Of a stretch of DNA of 16,282 nucleotides, positions 1 to 6,392 are shown piece after piece. A program made the translations under genes and the position numbers. Numbering within the stretch: position 1 is the first letter of the stretch; each line of letters opens with the position of its first letter. Where the stretch lies: assembly GCA_031268245.1 (NCBI GenBank), contig JAIRXN010000069.1, positions 1 through 16,282 of the forward strand, written 5' to 3'. The notes beneath the pieces are model-generated. The model did not search any database. It saw only the letters and a program-made list of their open reading frames with translations, and was not told where the DNA came from. Source of the DNA: Treponema sp. (lineage in GTDB: Bacteria > Spirochaetota > Spirochaetia > Treponematales > Breznakiellaceae).

Positions 1-975
1 GAAGATTATTTTGGTTTTGATAACCGGGAATATATCCCTATTAATCTGAATATGATTCCCCTTTTTCCTGTTGAAGTTCTTGAAGAAACCGAAAGGTACG
101 AAATCATCAGGAATAGTATCGGTATTACTACTAAAGCGCTTAAAGAGGGTTACTCCGGCGGTCACCGTATGTCGATGGATCAGTATCTGAAATTCCCGGT
201 TGAAACCCATGAGGATTTTAAAAAACTTAAACCCCGTTATACCGGGAATCAAGCCGCGAGGTACGAACAGGGGTGGAAGGAATTCCGCCTTGAGGGCTGG
301 AAAAAAAGAAAGCATCCGCTGATTGCCGGCAGGAACTGCCAGACCCTTGGTTTTTATTGGCGCGCCAGGGAATGGATGGGTACAGAAAATCTTTCATTGG
401 CATGGTATGACGATCCCGCCCTCTGTGACGATATGATGGAATTTATAGCCGATTTTACCATAGAGGGGCTTAAACCGGTACTTGATGAAATATCCCCGGA
501 CTATATATTTATCAACGAAGATATGGCCATGAAATCGGGGCCGCTTCTGGGGCCTGATACATATAAACGTTTTATTTTTCCCCACATGAGGCGGCTTGTT
601 GACTATATCAAGAGCAAAGGAACCCGCTACGTTCTGGTAGACTCAGATGGAAGTCCGGAACTTCTTATTCCCCTTCTTATGGAAGCGGGAGTCGACGGTA
701 TCTGGCCTCTTGAAAGGGCTTCGGAGAATACTGATCCGGCTTATATCCGTGCAAAATACGGCAAAGCTCTGCGTATATGGGGCGCTGTTGACAAGCGCTG
801 CATTGCCGCAGGCCCCAAGGCGATTGATGAACATCTAAGAACCATGATCCCCCTGATAGAAGAGGGAGGATTCATACCTACTGTCGATCATGAGGTTCCG
901 CCGGATATATCTCTGGAAAATTTCAGATACTATTTAAAACAAAAGGCCAAATTGCTTAAAGGGGAATCATTTTAG
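1..975 (+). CDS. Uroporphyrinogen-decarboxylase (URO-D) family protein, 5' end outside window
   Basis: The reading frame is open from base 1, so the gene begins upstream; the ATG at 52 is internal. The visible 324 residues have the pattern of the URO-D/MtaA/CmuA TIM-barrel superfamily: a 'PDYIFINEDMAMKSGPLLGP' stretch, then 'YKRFIFPHMRRLVDYIK', 'LMEAGVDGIWPLE' and a C-terminal 'GGFIPTVDHEVPPDIS' segment. Family members either decarboxylate uroporphyrinogen or, more often in anaerobes, transfer methyl groups with corrinoid partners. At the strand where methyltransferases carry a zinc-binding His-x-Cys this protein reads VDSDG (637-651), so that site appears absent and no substrate can be named. 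No heme or corrinoid gene is nearby. The next gene, 36 bp downstream on the same strand, is an ADP-ribosylglycohydrolase-family protein, which suggests a shared but unknown pathway. Family assignment is firm; function is open. Confidence 0.85.
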   Translation, partial: EDYFGFDNREYIPINLNMIPLFPVEVLEETERYEIIRNSIGITTKALKEGYSGGHRMSMDQYLKFPVETHEDFKKLKPRYTGNQAARYEQGWKEFRLEGWKKRKHPLIAGRNCQTLGFYWRAREWMGTENLSLAWYDDPALCDDMMEFIADFTIEGLKPVLDEISPDYIFINEDMAMKSGPLLGPDTYKRFIFPHMRRLVDYIKSKGTRYVLVDSDGSPELLIPLLMEAGVDGIWPLERASENTDPAYIRAKYGKALRIWGAVDKRCIAAGPKAIDEHLRTMIPLIEEGGFIPTVDHEVPPDISLENFRYYLKQKAKLLKGESF

Positions 976-999
976 ACGCGTAAGGCGTCAATATTTTTT
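975..999 (+). terminator. Short hairpin with T-run between the first two genes
   Basis: A GACGC/GCGTC stem (975-979 with 985-989) starts at the stop codon of the URO-D gene. It has a 5-nt loop and is followed by AATATTTTTT. This fits a weak intrinsic terminator or attenuator. The following gene is only 36 bp away and has its own strong ribosome binding site, so partial read-through is likely. Confidence 0.45.
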
Positions 1000-1011
1000 A
1001 CGGAGGCACAT

Positions 1012-2592
1012 ATGCTGTTGGATTTAGAGACCTACAAAGACAAGGTCACAGGCTGCTGGGCAGGAAAGAACATCGGAGGGGTGCTTGGAGCGCCCTTCGA
1101 GGGGAAACGGCAGATCAACAAGGTAGATTTCTACACTCAGGATCTTTCCAAAGGGCCGCCGCCCAATGACGATCTGGATCTGCAGATAGTCTGGCTTGCC
1201 GCTGTTGAACGCTACGGAAGGAATGTAAATGCCTCCATACTTGGGGACTATTGGCTCTCCTATGTCATCCCCAACTGGGTGGAATACGGAACGGGCAAGG
1301 CGAATCTCAGGGCAGGGCTTGCGCCTCCTCTTGCCGGTCTTATCGACAACACCTACAAGGATAGCTGCGGCTGTTTTATCCGTTCCGAGATATGGGCATG
1401 CCTCGCTCCGGGGCAGCCGCAGATAGCGGCGCGTTACGCATACGAAGACGCCATTGTGGATCATCAGGGCGAAGGGATGTACGGTGAAGTATTCTGCGCC
1501 GCCCTGCAAAGCGCCGCCTTTGTCGAAAGCGATCCTGACATCCTCATCGATATAGCGCTTTCATATATACCGGAAGATTCCGCCGTGGCCCGCTGTGTCA
1601 AACAGGCAATGGCCTGCCATAAACAAAAAGTTTCGCTGGCCGAAGCCCGTAAACGCATACACAACGAAGCGCCGGGAACCTTCGGCATTCAGGGCATAAA
1701 ACTCTCCCAGATTCAAAAAGAAGACAACGAAGGGCTCCAGACCGGCGCCCCGGGCTTTGATGCGCCTGAGAATGTGGGGATTACCATAGCGGGCTGGCTC
1801 TACGGTGAAGGCGACTTCGGCAAGGCTCTCTGCGCGGCGGTGAACTGCGGCGAAGATACCGACTGCACCGGCGCCACTCTTGGCGCGCTTCTTGGAATAA
1901 TCATGGGAGCCTCAAAGCTTCCCGAAAAATGGACTACTCCGCTTGACGACAAAATTGTTACCATGTGCATCGACAAAACAAGCCGCGGCATCTGGGTACC
2001 CGATACCGCAACGGAACTTGCCGAACGGGTCATCAGGGTAACACCGGCCTTTCTGGGTCAGGATCTCTGCGATATCTTTGCTCCGGGCGGCATGACGATC
2101 AAATGCCTTGAGGGGAAAGATCTCTACTGCAATACGGCAAAGGACTATCTTCCACTCATCAACGGCGGCGGCATTGACGAAACTCTGCCTGTAAACGAAC
2201 TTACGGCCCTTTCGCCCTATGTGGTTCGGTACAGTTTTCCTGCCTTCAATATCTTTGTGGATTACTGTGAATCGGTATTTTTCAAATCAAACGAAGAGAG
2301 AGGCATCAAGGTATGGGTAACCAATTCCCGAACCCAGAAACAGCAGCAATGGGCAAAGATAAGTCTCTATGCCCCGGAGGGCGTAGAGGTACTGAACGGC
2401 AGGAGTGTACTTAAACCTCTCAACAATCTTTTTGGTTCAAGGGCGGAAGCCGGGTTTATCTTTAAGCCCTGCTGCTTTGAAGGCGCTAAACTTGAGCTGA
2501 TAGTCGATGTATCCCTCGAAGGCAGGCACTCGACAGGACAGGCGAAGGTAGTATTGATGCAGGAAAACGGCCAGCCTTGCCGCTGCGAATAG
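1012..2592 (+). CDS. ADP-ribosylglycohydrolase family protein with extra C-terminal domain
   Basis: The 526-residue protein opens with 'GCWAGKNIGGVLGAPFEG' (14-31), the signature start of the DraG/ADP-ribosylglycohydrolase all-helical fold. The dinuclear-metal ligands are visible as NDDLD (52-56) and, late in the domain, 'CGEDTDCTGATLGALLG' with D282/T283/D284. The family removes ADP-ribose from proteins, nucleic acids or small molecules, but many stand-alone members act on unknown glycosides. The domain normally takes about 300-350 residues. Residues from about 360 to 526 form an additional, probably beta-rich segment without a recognised motif. The start is supported by CGGAGG (1001-1006), 5 nt before the ATG. 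It lies 36 bp after the URO-D-family gene on the same strand, so the two are probably functionally linked. No signal peptide is seen; it should be cytoplasmic. Substrate unknown. Confidence 0.88.
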   Translation: MLLDLETYKDKVTGCWAGKNIGGVLGAPFEGKRQINKVDFYTQDLSKGPPPNDDLDLQIVWLAAVERYGRNVNASILGDYWLSYVIPNWVEYGTGKANLRAGLAPPLAGLIDNTYKDSCGCFIRSEIWACLAPGQPQIAARYAYEDAIVDHQGEGMYGEVFCAALQSAAFVESDPDILIDIALSYIPEDSAVARCVKQAMACHKQKVSLAEARKRIHNEAPGTFGIQGIKLSQIQKEDNEGLQTGAPGFDAPENVGITIAGWLYGEGDFGKALCAAVNCGEDTDCTGATLGALLGIIMGASKLPEKWTTPLDDKIVTMCIDKTSRGIWVPDTATELAERVIRVTPAFLGQDLCDIFAPGGMTIKCLEGKDLYCNTAKDYLPLINGGGIDETLPVNELTALSPYVVRYSFPAFNIFVDYCESVFFKSNEERGIKVWVTNSRTQKQQQWAKISLYAPEGVEVLNGRSVLKPLNNLFGSRAEAGFIFKPCCFEGAKLELIVDVSLEGRHSTGQAKVVLMQENGQPCRCE

Positions 2593-2623
2593 CCTCCCCG
2601 GACAAAGCGCCTCCCATGATTAG

Positions 2624-2657
2624 AGTCTGTCCATAATAGACATATTATGGACAGACT
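2624..2657. repeat. 15-bp perfect inverted repeat (hairpin)
   Basis: AGTCTGTCCATAATA (2624-2638) is followed by a 4-nt loop and its exact reverse complement (2643-2657). It lies 31 bp after the stop of the ADP-ribosylglycohydrolase gene. No T-run follows on either strand, so it is not a textbook intrinsic terminator. It could still end transcription, protect the mRNA 3' end, or be an insertion-element end or protein-binding palindrome. Confidence 0.7.
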
Positions 2658-2670
2658 GCCTTAAAGCGCA

Positions 2671-2720
2671 AAGCGCGGCAAACTCCTGTTCTAACAGCGA
2701 GACTGTTTTGCGGCGGAGGG
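2671..2720. repeat. 50-bp direct repeat, left copy (pairs with 3320-3369)
   Basis: The first 27 bases (2671-2697) are identical to 3320-3346, and 43 of 50 positions match overall with no gap. The repeat contains a small CTGTT/AACAG stem. Read on the minus strand, this copy ends in Ser-Ala-Ala-Lys-Gln-Ser-Arg-Cys-stop; the right copy gives a nearly identical peptide that is the real C-terminus of patB. The two copies bracket the small toxin-antitoxin-like island. It may belong to a dispersed repeat family. Confidence 0.8.
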
Positions 2721-2740
2721 GTTGCGACCCCTTGAATTTT
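2717..2740 (+). terminator. AGGGGT/ACCCCT hairpin followed by T-rich stretch
   Basis: A 6-bp stem (2717-2722 with 2727-2732) has a TGCG loop and is followed by TGAATTTT. This is compatible with a modest intrinsic terminator, just upstream of the small gene at 2766. It overlaps the end of the left 50-bp repeat. Confidence 0.35.
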
Positions 2741-2765
2741 CGTCCGGCCTGTATTAAAGTTCAAC

Positions 2766-3017
2766 ATGGATATTGTTATTCAGGATAGCGCTTTCAAGCA
2801 CGGCGTTTCCGCATATGCGATCAATGTTTGCCTTCTTCATATTCATGCGGAGATCATTTTAGATGACAATCCTGAGAAACGATTGTTTGTAGGGTTCGAT
2901 CACAACGCTAATCCGCTGGAAATTATTGGCGTTATGAAAGGCGATACGCTGCTTGTAATTCACGCAATGAAACTGCGTAGCCAATTTTATTACTTATTGA
3001 AGGAACTAACCGTATGA
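2766..3017 (+). CDS. Small RelE/BrnT-like putative toxin of a two-gene TA-like module
   Basis: An 83-residue protein with 'SAFKHGVSAYAI' near the N-terminus, a central 'FVGFDHNANPLEIIGV' and 'LLVIHAMKLRSQFYYLL' near the end. This order (KHGVS, a beta strand with a Gly-Asp/Asn turn, then a His-Ala-Met-x-Leu-Arg strand) is what I associate with small BrnT/RelE-like toxins, which are mRNA nucleases in related families. The assignment rests on pattern memory, not an alignment. It overlaps the next small gene by 4 bp (ATGA), typical of toxin-antitoxin pairs with the toxin first, as in BrnT-BrnA. No Shine-Dalgarno sequence precedes the ATG. A TATTAA at 2752-2757 could be a -10, giving an almost leaderless mRNA. 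It lies between two 50-bp direct repeats. Alternatively it is a conserved hypothetical protein that is not toxic. Confidence 0.6.
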   Translation: MDIVIQDSAFKHGVSAYAINVCLLHIHAEIILDDNPEKRLFVGFDHNANPLEIIGVMKGDTLLVIHAMKLRSQFYYLLKELTV

Positions 3018-3202
3018 ATCAAGAATACGATGTTGATGCAATTGTTCAAGAAGTCGAAAATGCCGTACTTGCGGGAAAATACCGCTTGGCCACAGAGGAA
3101 GAAAAGATGCTTGTCCGCATCAGCGCTCTGGAGAATATTGTCCACTCCTATAAAGAAACAATAACGAATATTGCAGCGCAAAAAACAGCCGCCGGATTGT
3201 AG
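3014..3202 (+). CDS. Small putative antitoxin partner
   Basis: A 62-residue acidic, largely helical protein ('NQEYDVDAIVQEVENAVLAG', 'EEEKMLVRISALENIVHSYK'). I do not recognise a family. It starts inside the stop codon of the preceding putative toxin (ATGA overlap at 3014-3017), so translation is coupled. AAGGA about 10 nt upstream serves as ribosome binding site. Size, charge and overlap suggest the antitoxin of the pair, but there is no clear ribbon-helix-helix, AbrB or Xre DNA-binding motif, so autoregulation cannot be claimed. The C-terminus (AAQKTAAGL) lies only a few bases from a fragment of an unrelated permease gene on the other strand, so the 3' end may have been shortened or changed by rearrangement. 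Confidence 0.55.
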   Translation: MNQEYDVDAIVQEVENAVLAGKYRLATEEEKMLVRISALENIVHSYKETITNIAAQKTAAGL

Positions 3203-3213
3203 GCGGGGCGTTT

Positions 3214-3291
3214 TATATCGAAAAAGCCCTGGGCGTAATTGGAAAAGGCTTCGGCCAGACCAAAGACAAAGGCGGCGATAAAAAGGCCCAT
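3214..3291 (-). pseudogene. Fragment of an ABC transporter permease gene
   Basis: Read on the minus strand from 3291, the sequence gives MGLFIAAFVFGLAEAF followed by SNYAQGFFDI. This resembles the conserved late transmembrane segment ('fiAalvFGlaea...Q') of RbsC/BMP-type sugar or nucleoside ABC permeases. An in-frame stop codon lies immediately upstream of 3291. After the Ile codon at 3214 the reading frame loses the family pattern, so only about 26 codons survive. No other transporter component is in the window. It sits between the putative antitoxin and the right 50-bp repeat and probably marks a deletion or insertion junction. The match is from memory of the family. Confidence 0.45.
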
Positions 3292-3319
3292 TTACAGGCC
3301 CTAAAGCATCAAGCATACG

Positions 3320-3369
3320 AAGCGCGGCAAACTCCTGTTCTAACAGTAAGACCGCTTTGCAGCCGAGTG
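3320..3369. repeat. 50-bp direct repeat, right copy; encodes the end of patB
   Basis: Gap-free match to 2671-2720 (43 of 50 identical; the first 27 perfect). The last 30 bp (3340-3369) encode the patB C-terminal residues His-Ser-Ala-Ala-Lys-Arg-Ser-Tyr-Cys and the TAG stop. Three of the seven differences between copies fall at third codon positions of that minus-strand frame. Confidence 0.8.
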
Positions 3370-4623
3370 GATCAAATTTCTCTTTTGCAGGGCTTTTTCC
3401 AGACGTTCAAGGGATTCCTGCAGTACGGATTGGGGGCAGGCAAGGTTTATCCGCTCATAGCCTTTGCCGCCCTCGCCGAAGATGTAGCCTTCGTCCAGAA
3501 AGAGAAGCGCCTCATGGGTCATGAAGTGTTCCAGTTCCCTGCTATCCGTGTGTCCCTTCGGGGCGCGGGTGTAAGAAAACCGGCTGTACGGCGCCGCCTC
3601 CGGCATCTTGTGCAGATCCAGATCCCGGCAGTCCCACCACTGAAGGTAGGTTCCCTCCAGGGGGAATACTTTGATTGCGGGGATACGTTCAGCCATGAAG
3701 CGTTCCACGAAGCATTTGTTGGAATCCAGCACGGAGAGAAGTTCATCCAGCCATGTTTCACATTCGGTGTAGGCTATCTCCGTTGCGCGGTAGGCCAGAG
3801 AGTTAAGCCCCGGATGGCCGCTATTGATCAAAAGTGCATCATGGTAGCGTTTCCGTATTTCCGGATTGGGAATGACGGCATAGGAAGCATGCAGCCCCGC
3901 CAGATTGAATGTCTTGCTGGGAGCGCTCAGGACAAGGGAATTCTCCGCGGTTTCCCCTCCCAGGCTTGTAAAGACTGTGTGTTTATAGCCTTTCATTGTA
4001 AAATCAAAGTGGATCTCGTCGGAAACGACAATAACATTGTTCTTTATACAGATAGCGGAGATCTGTTCCAGTTCCTGCCGTTCCCAGACCCGGCCCACGG
4101 GGTTGTGGGGGTTACAGAGAATCAGTAGTTTGTTTTCCGGAACCTGCGCCTTCTTTTCCAGATCGGCAAAGTCGATAACATAACGGCCGTTTTCTACTTT
4201 AAGTTCGTTCCGGATTACCCGGCGTCTATTCCTTTCGACAGCCGTATAAAAGGGCGGATACACAGGCGTCATGATGATCACCCCCTCCCCGGGCCCGGTA
4301 AAGGCCTGTACCGCATTAAAGAAGGCGCCTATTACTCCTTCCGCGGGGATGATCCATTCCCTCTCAGTCTCCCAGCCGTGGCGTTTGCGCATCCAGCCGC
4401 GGATAGAGTCAAGCCAGGCGCCGCCGGGAGCGGTGTAGCCCAGCACCGTATCCTTCAGGTAAGAAGCAAGGCCGCTGATAATTTCAGGAGCCGTTTTGAA
4501 TTCCATATCCGCCACCGAGAGGGGGACGATGCCTTCGGGAACATCCGGGTTTATTTTTTTCATCGCGATGTATTTAGCCGCCCCGGTTCCTTCCCGGTTC
4601 ACCCTGCTTGTAAAATCGTACAT
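3340..4623 (-). CDS. patB: PatB/MalY-type PLP-dependent C-S beta-lyase
   Basis: The 427-residue fold-type I PLP enzyme begins with 'MYDFTSRVNREGTGAAKY' and 'LSVADMEFKTAPEI', typical of the MalY/PatB class. Further motifs are 'PVYPPFYTAVE', 'LCNPHNPVGRVW' (N174), 'VVSDEIHFDF' (D202, ring nitrogen) and 'SAPSKTFNLAGLHASY' with the Schiff-base lysine K237. The class cleaves cystathionine or cysteine to pyruvate or homocysteine, ammonia and thiols via 2-aminoacrylate; E. coli MalY also represses MalT. An AAGGAG 10 nt upstream supports the start at 4623. It is slightly longer than the usual ~390 residues. The last ~9 residues lie inside a 50-bp repeat present elsewhere in the window, so the native tail was probably replaced. 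It follows ridA by 66 bp on the same strand; RidA disposes of aminoacrylate, a fitting partner. Confidence 0.9.
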   Translation of the reverse strand: MYDFTSRVNREGTGAAKYIAMKKINPDVPEGIVPLSVADMEFKTAPEIISGLASYLKDTVLGYTAPGGAWLDSIRGWMRKRHGWETEREWIIPAEGVIGAFFNAVQAFTGPGEGVIIMTPVYPPFYTAVERNRRRVIRNELKVENGRYVIDFADLEKKAQVPENKLLILCNPHNPVGRVWERQELEQISAICIKNNVIVVSDEIHFDFTMKGYKHTVFTSLGGETAENSLVLSAPSKTFNLAGLHASYAVIPNPEIRKRYHDALLINSGHPGLNSLAYRATEIAYTECETWLDELLSVLDSNKCFVERFMAERIPAIKVFPLEGTYLQWWDCRDLDLHKMPEAAPYSRFSYTRAPKGHTDSRELEHFMTHEALLFLDEGYIFGEGGKGYERINLACPQSVLQESLERLEKALQKRNLIHSAAKRSYC

Positions 4624-4660
4624 GCATAAGCCGCTCCTTACGGCATATAAGAAATAAAGG

Positions 4661-4691
4661 AAAAAGCCTTAACCTAAGCCCAGGGCTTTTT
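4661..4691 (-). terminator. Terminator-like hairpin after ridA
   Basis: AAAAAGCC (4661-4668) pairs with GGCTTTTT (4684-4691) around a 15-nt loop. On the minus strand the stem ends in a five-T run directly after the ridA stop codon. On the plus strand it also ends in five Ts, so it could act in both directions. It lies in the ridA-patB gap and may lower patB expression relative to ridA. Confidence 0.5.
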
Positions 4692-5061
4692 ACGCTTCCG
4701 CGACGGCTTCAACTTCCACCAGAACATCACGGGGAAGCTGCTTTACCGCTACGGTAGAACGTGCGGGCTTACCGGTAAAATACTGGGCATACACCTCATT
4801 AAACGCGGCAAAATTAGCCATATCGCTTAAGAAACAGGTAGTTTTGATCACTTTTTCCAGTGAAGACCCTCCGGCCTCAAGAACGGCCTTGAGGTTTTTG
4901 ATAACCTGATGTGTCTGGGTTTTGATGTCTCCGCCTGCAACTTCCCCGCTTTCCGGGGAGAGGGGGATCTGCCCCGAGGTAAAAACGAATCCGCCTGAGG
5001 CAAAAGCCTGGGAATAGGGACCGATAGCGGCAGGCGCCGCGGTGGTTTCAATCTTTTTCAT
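4690..5061 (-). CDS. ridA: RidA family enamine/imine deaminase
   Basis: A 123-residue protein with the complete Rid signature: 'AAIGPYSQAF' near the N-terminus, 'FTSGQIPLSPESGEV', 'KNLKAVLEAGGSSLEKVIKT', 'PARSTVAVKQLP' with the substrate-binding arginine R101, and 'VLVEVEAVAEA' with the conserved glutamate E116. RidA trimers hydrolyse reactive 2-aminoacrylate and related imines released by PLP enzymes to 2-keto acids and ammonia. The frame is open to 5106, but the start at 5061 is chosen because AGGAG lies 7 nt upstream and because the family begins with a short 'MKKIET'-like strand. It precedes patB, a PLP enzyme producing exactly this intermediate. A promoter with a perfect TTGACA and a pair of direct repeats lies upstream. 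Confidence 0.93.
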   Translation of the reverse strand: MKKIETTAAPAAIGPYSQAFASGGFVFTSGQIPLSPESGEVAGGDIKTQTHQVIKNLKAVLEAGGSSLEKVIKTTCFLSDMANFAAFNEVYAQYFTGKPARSTVAVKQLPRDVLVEVEAVAEA

Positions 5062-5078
5062 AGTAGTTCTCCTCTTGA

Positions 5079-5100
5079 ACATTAAATCGGACATTAAATC
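5079..5100. promoter_or_regulatory. ACATTAAATC tandem direct repeats at the ridA promoter
   Basis: ACATTAAATC occurs at 5079-5088 and again at 5091-5100, 12 bp apart. The repeats cover the proposed ridA -10 region and transcription start, which is where an operator would sit. No regulator gene is adjacent. It could also be chance AT-rich repetition. Confidence 0.4.
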
Positions 5101-5119
5101 TAACACAGCTATTTGTCAA
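5091..5119 (-). promoter_or_regulatory. Candidate ridA promoter
   Basis: On the minus strand a perfect TTGACA (5119-5114) is followed by a 17-bp spacer and TAATGT (5096-5091) as a weak -10. Transcription would start near 5084, giving a leader of about 22 nt that includes the AGGAG site. Confidence 0.45.
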
Positions 5120-5138
5120 CGCCGTTTTGCTTTATTCG

Positions 5139-5240
5139 CAGTGGGTCTAATACCCAAGAACCCGTTCGCCGGCTCACGGGGGAGCTTCAGGGCGGTTAAT
5201 ATTGGCAACGCTGACAAAAAGTTGGTAGTAGACCCCACAG
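5139..5240. repeat. Intergenic element of about 100 bp bounded by imperfect inverted repeats
   Basis: CAGTGGGTCTAATACC (5139-5154) and GGTAGTAGACCCCACAG (5224-5240) are reverse complements except for one 1-bp gap and two mismatches. A second hairpin, CCCGT/ACGGG (5161-5165 with 5176-5180), lies inside. No convincing gene is present here. It could be a miniature inverted-repeat element, a structured RNA, or the remains of an insertion sequence. Confidence 0.45.
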
Positions 5241-5266
5241 TTAAATAATTTCCTTATAGAACGAAC

Positions 5267-5293
5267 CTCGTAAACGCTGTCAACGCTTACGAG
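5267..5293 (-). terminator. Stem-loop at the 3' end of the aminopeptidase gene
   Basis: CTCGTAA (5267-5273) pairs with TTACGAG (5287-5293), and two further CG pairs are possible inside. It spans the TGA stop of the gene at 5280-5282. A second perfect 8-bp CCTCGCCC/GGGCGAGG hairpin lies just inside the coding end. No strong T-run follows, so termination or 3'-end protection is only suggested. Confidence 0.35.
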
Positions 5294-6380
5294 ATACCTC
5301 GCCCTTTGGGGCGAGGAGGTTCATCAGTTTTTCAAGTTCCTCCTTTGGATCTTTTTTTGCGGCTCTGGATTTATTAAGAGCCTTTGCCTTTTCAATGAAG
5401 AGGGGAAGATCCCCTCCGGATAATTCATAGAGTTCCCGGTAATAGGAGCCGCCGCCATAGTAAAGCCTGAACAATTCAAGATACGCATTATTCAACTGCA
5501 TGCCGGAGAAAGCCCGGTAATTTTCACTTTTGAAGCGGCTCTCATACTCCGCATCGAAACGCCTTTTGGCTTTTTCCAGGACTTCGGCCTTTTCCGCGAG
5601 CTTTTCTTCCCGGCTGCCGCCGCCCGAATACACCGTTTCGAGTTCTGCGCAGAGTTCCTGTATAAAGGCTACATAGGCTCTGCTTTCGGCTTCACTTTCA
5701 AAAATTTCACGGTATTCCGCAGAATCTCTGCCGAAACGGCTTTCCACATAGAGCCTTGCCCCTTCGGTTCCCACGAATTCCGCAAGTTCCTCGTTAAACT
5801 GAACCTGTCCTGTAATAAAAATGGTGGAATGGAGAAGTTCATGAATTATAAGATTGGCAAGAGAGGCGGCCTTGTAATCCCGCATAAAGGAGTAGAGCGG
5901 GTCACGGAACCAGCCCAAGGTGGAAAAGGCGTCTACCGGACGAATCCAGACATCAAGATTCCGCTTCCGCAGTTTTTCCGCTTCCCTGCGTGCATCTTCT
6001 GCAGCAAAGAAACCTTTGTAGGGCATGGTTCCTACCACGGGATAATGCCACTCATGGCGCTTAAAACTGTCCTGGGCCGAAGCGGAAACAATGGCGGCCA
6101 GATATTTTCTGTCCAGTCTTACATAGGTAGTATAATTTCTGCTTTCTTTTAGTCCGAGTTCCTCCATGGCAAAACTGCGGATATCGTGAATCCGTTCAAC
6201 AAAAAGCCTGTCCTCCTCCGAGTCTTTAAGGGATTCCAGAGGAACTGCCCGGCCCAGATAGGAAAACATGATGACGCCTTGCTTAAGGGTATAGCATCCT
6301 GAAAGAAATGCGGAAAAAAACAGCGCTACCGCTACGGCTCCTCCCACGGGTAAAAAAATGTAAAAAAAATCATGTTTCAT
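5280..6380 (-). CDS. Putative aminopeptidase lipoprotein (COG4324/Aminopep family)
   Basis: The 366-residue protein has an N-terminal hydrophobic segment ending in a lipobox, 'FFSAFLSGC' with C29 as the lipidated cysteine. It is therefore probably anchored to a membrane facing the periplasm. A zinc-protease motif HELLH (180-184) is followed by NEELAEFVG (196-204). This spacing is typical of the 'predicted aminopeptidase' family, which also shows the upstream 'VGTMPYKGFF' and 'GWFRDPLYSFM' blocks seen here (about 116-166). The C-terminal third is charged and helical. Peptidase activity is inferred from the motif only. The start lies 12 bp after the stop of the preceding minus-strand gene with no obvious Shine-Dalgarno, suggesting translational coupling; the lipobox position supports this start. 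The two genes look like one operon. Confidence 0.85.
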   Translation of the reverse strand: MKHDFFYIFLPVGGAVAVALFFSAFLSGCYTLKQGVIMFSYLGRAVPLESLKDSEEDRLFVERIHDIRSFAMEELGLKESRNYTTYVRLDRKYLAAIVSASAQDSFKRHEWHYPVVGTMPYKGFFAAEDARREAEKLRKRNLDVWIRPVDAFSTLGWFRDPLYSFMRDYKAASLANLIIHELLHSTIFITGQVQFNEELAEFVGTEGARLYVESRFGRDSAEYREIFESEAESRAYVAFIQELCAELETVYSGGGSREEKLAEKAEVLEKAKRRFDAEYESRFKSENYRAFSGMQLNNAYLELFRLYYGGGSYYRELYELSGGDLPLFIEKAKALNKSRAAKKDPKEELEKLMNLLAPKGEVSRKR

Positions 6381-6392
6381 CGGACGGTAGAA

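Noticed and set aside
3202..3366. Open plus-strand frame through the right 50-bp repeat
   Set aside because: It has no start codon, and the minus strand of the same DNA gives a better, permease-like match.
3367..4128. Long plus-strand frame of 253 codons
   Set aside because: It is the antisense of patB, whose minus-strand protein has full PLP-enzyme motifs.
5042..5248. Short plus-strand frame of 68 codons over the ridA promoter
   Set aside because: It lies on the ridA start region and the inverted-repeat element and has no recognisable protein features.
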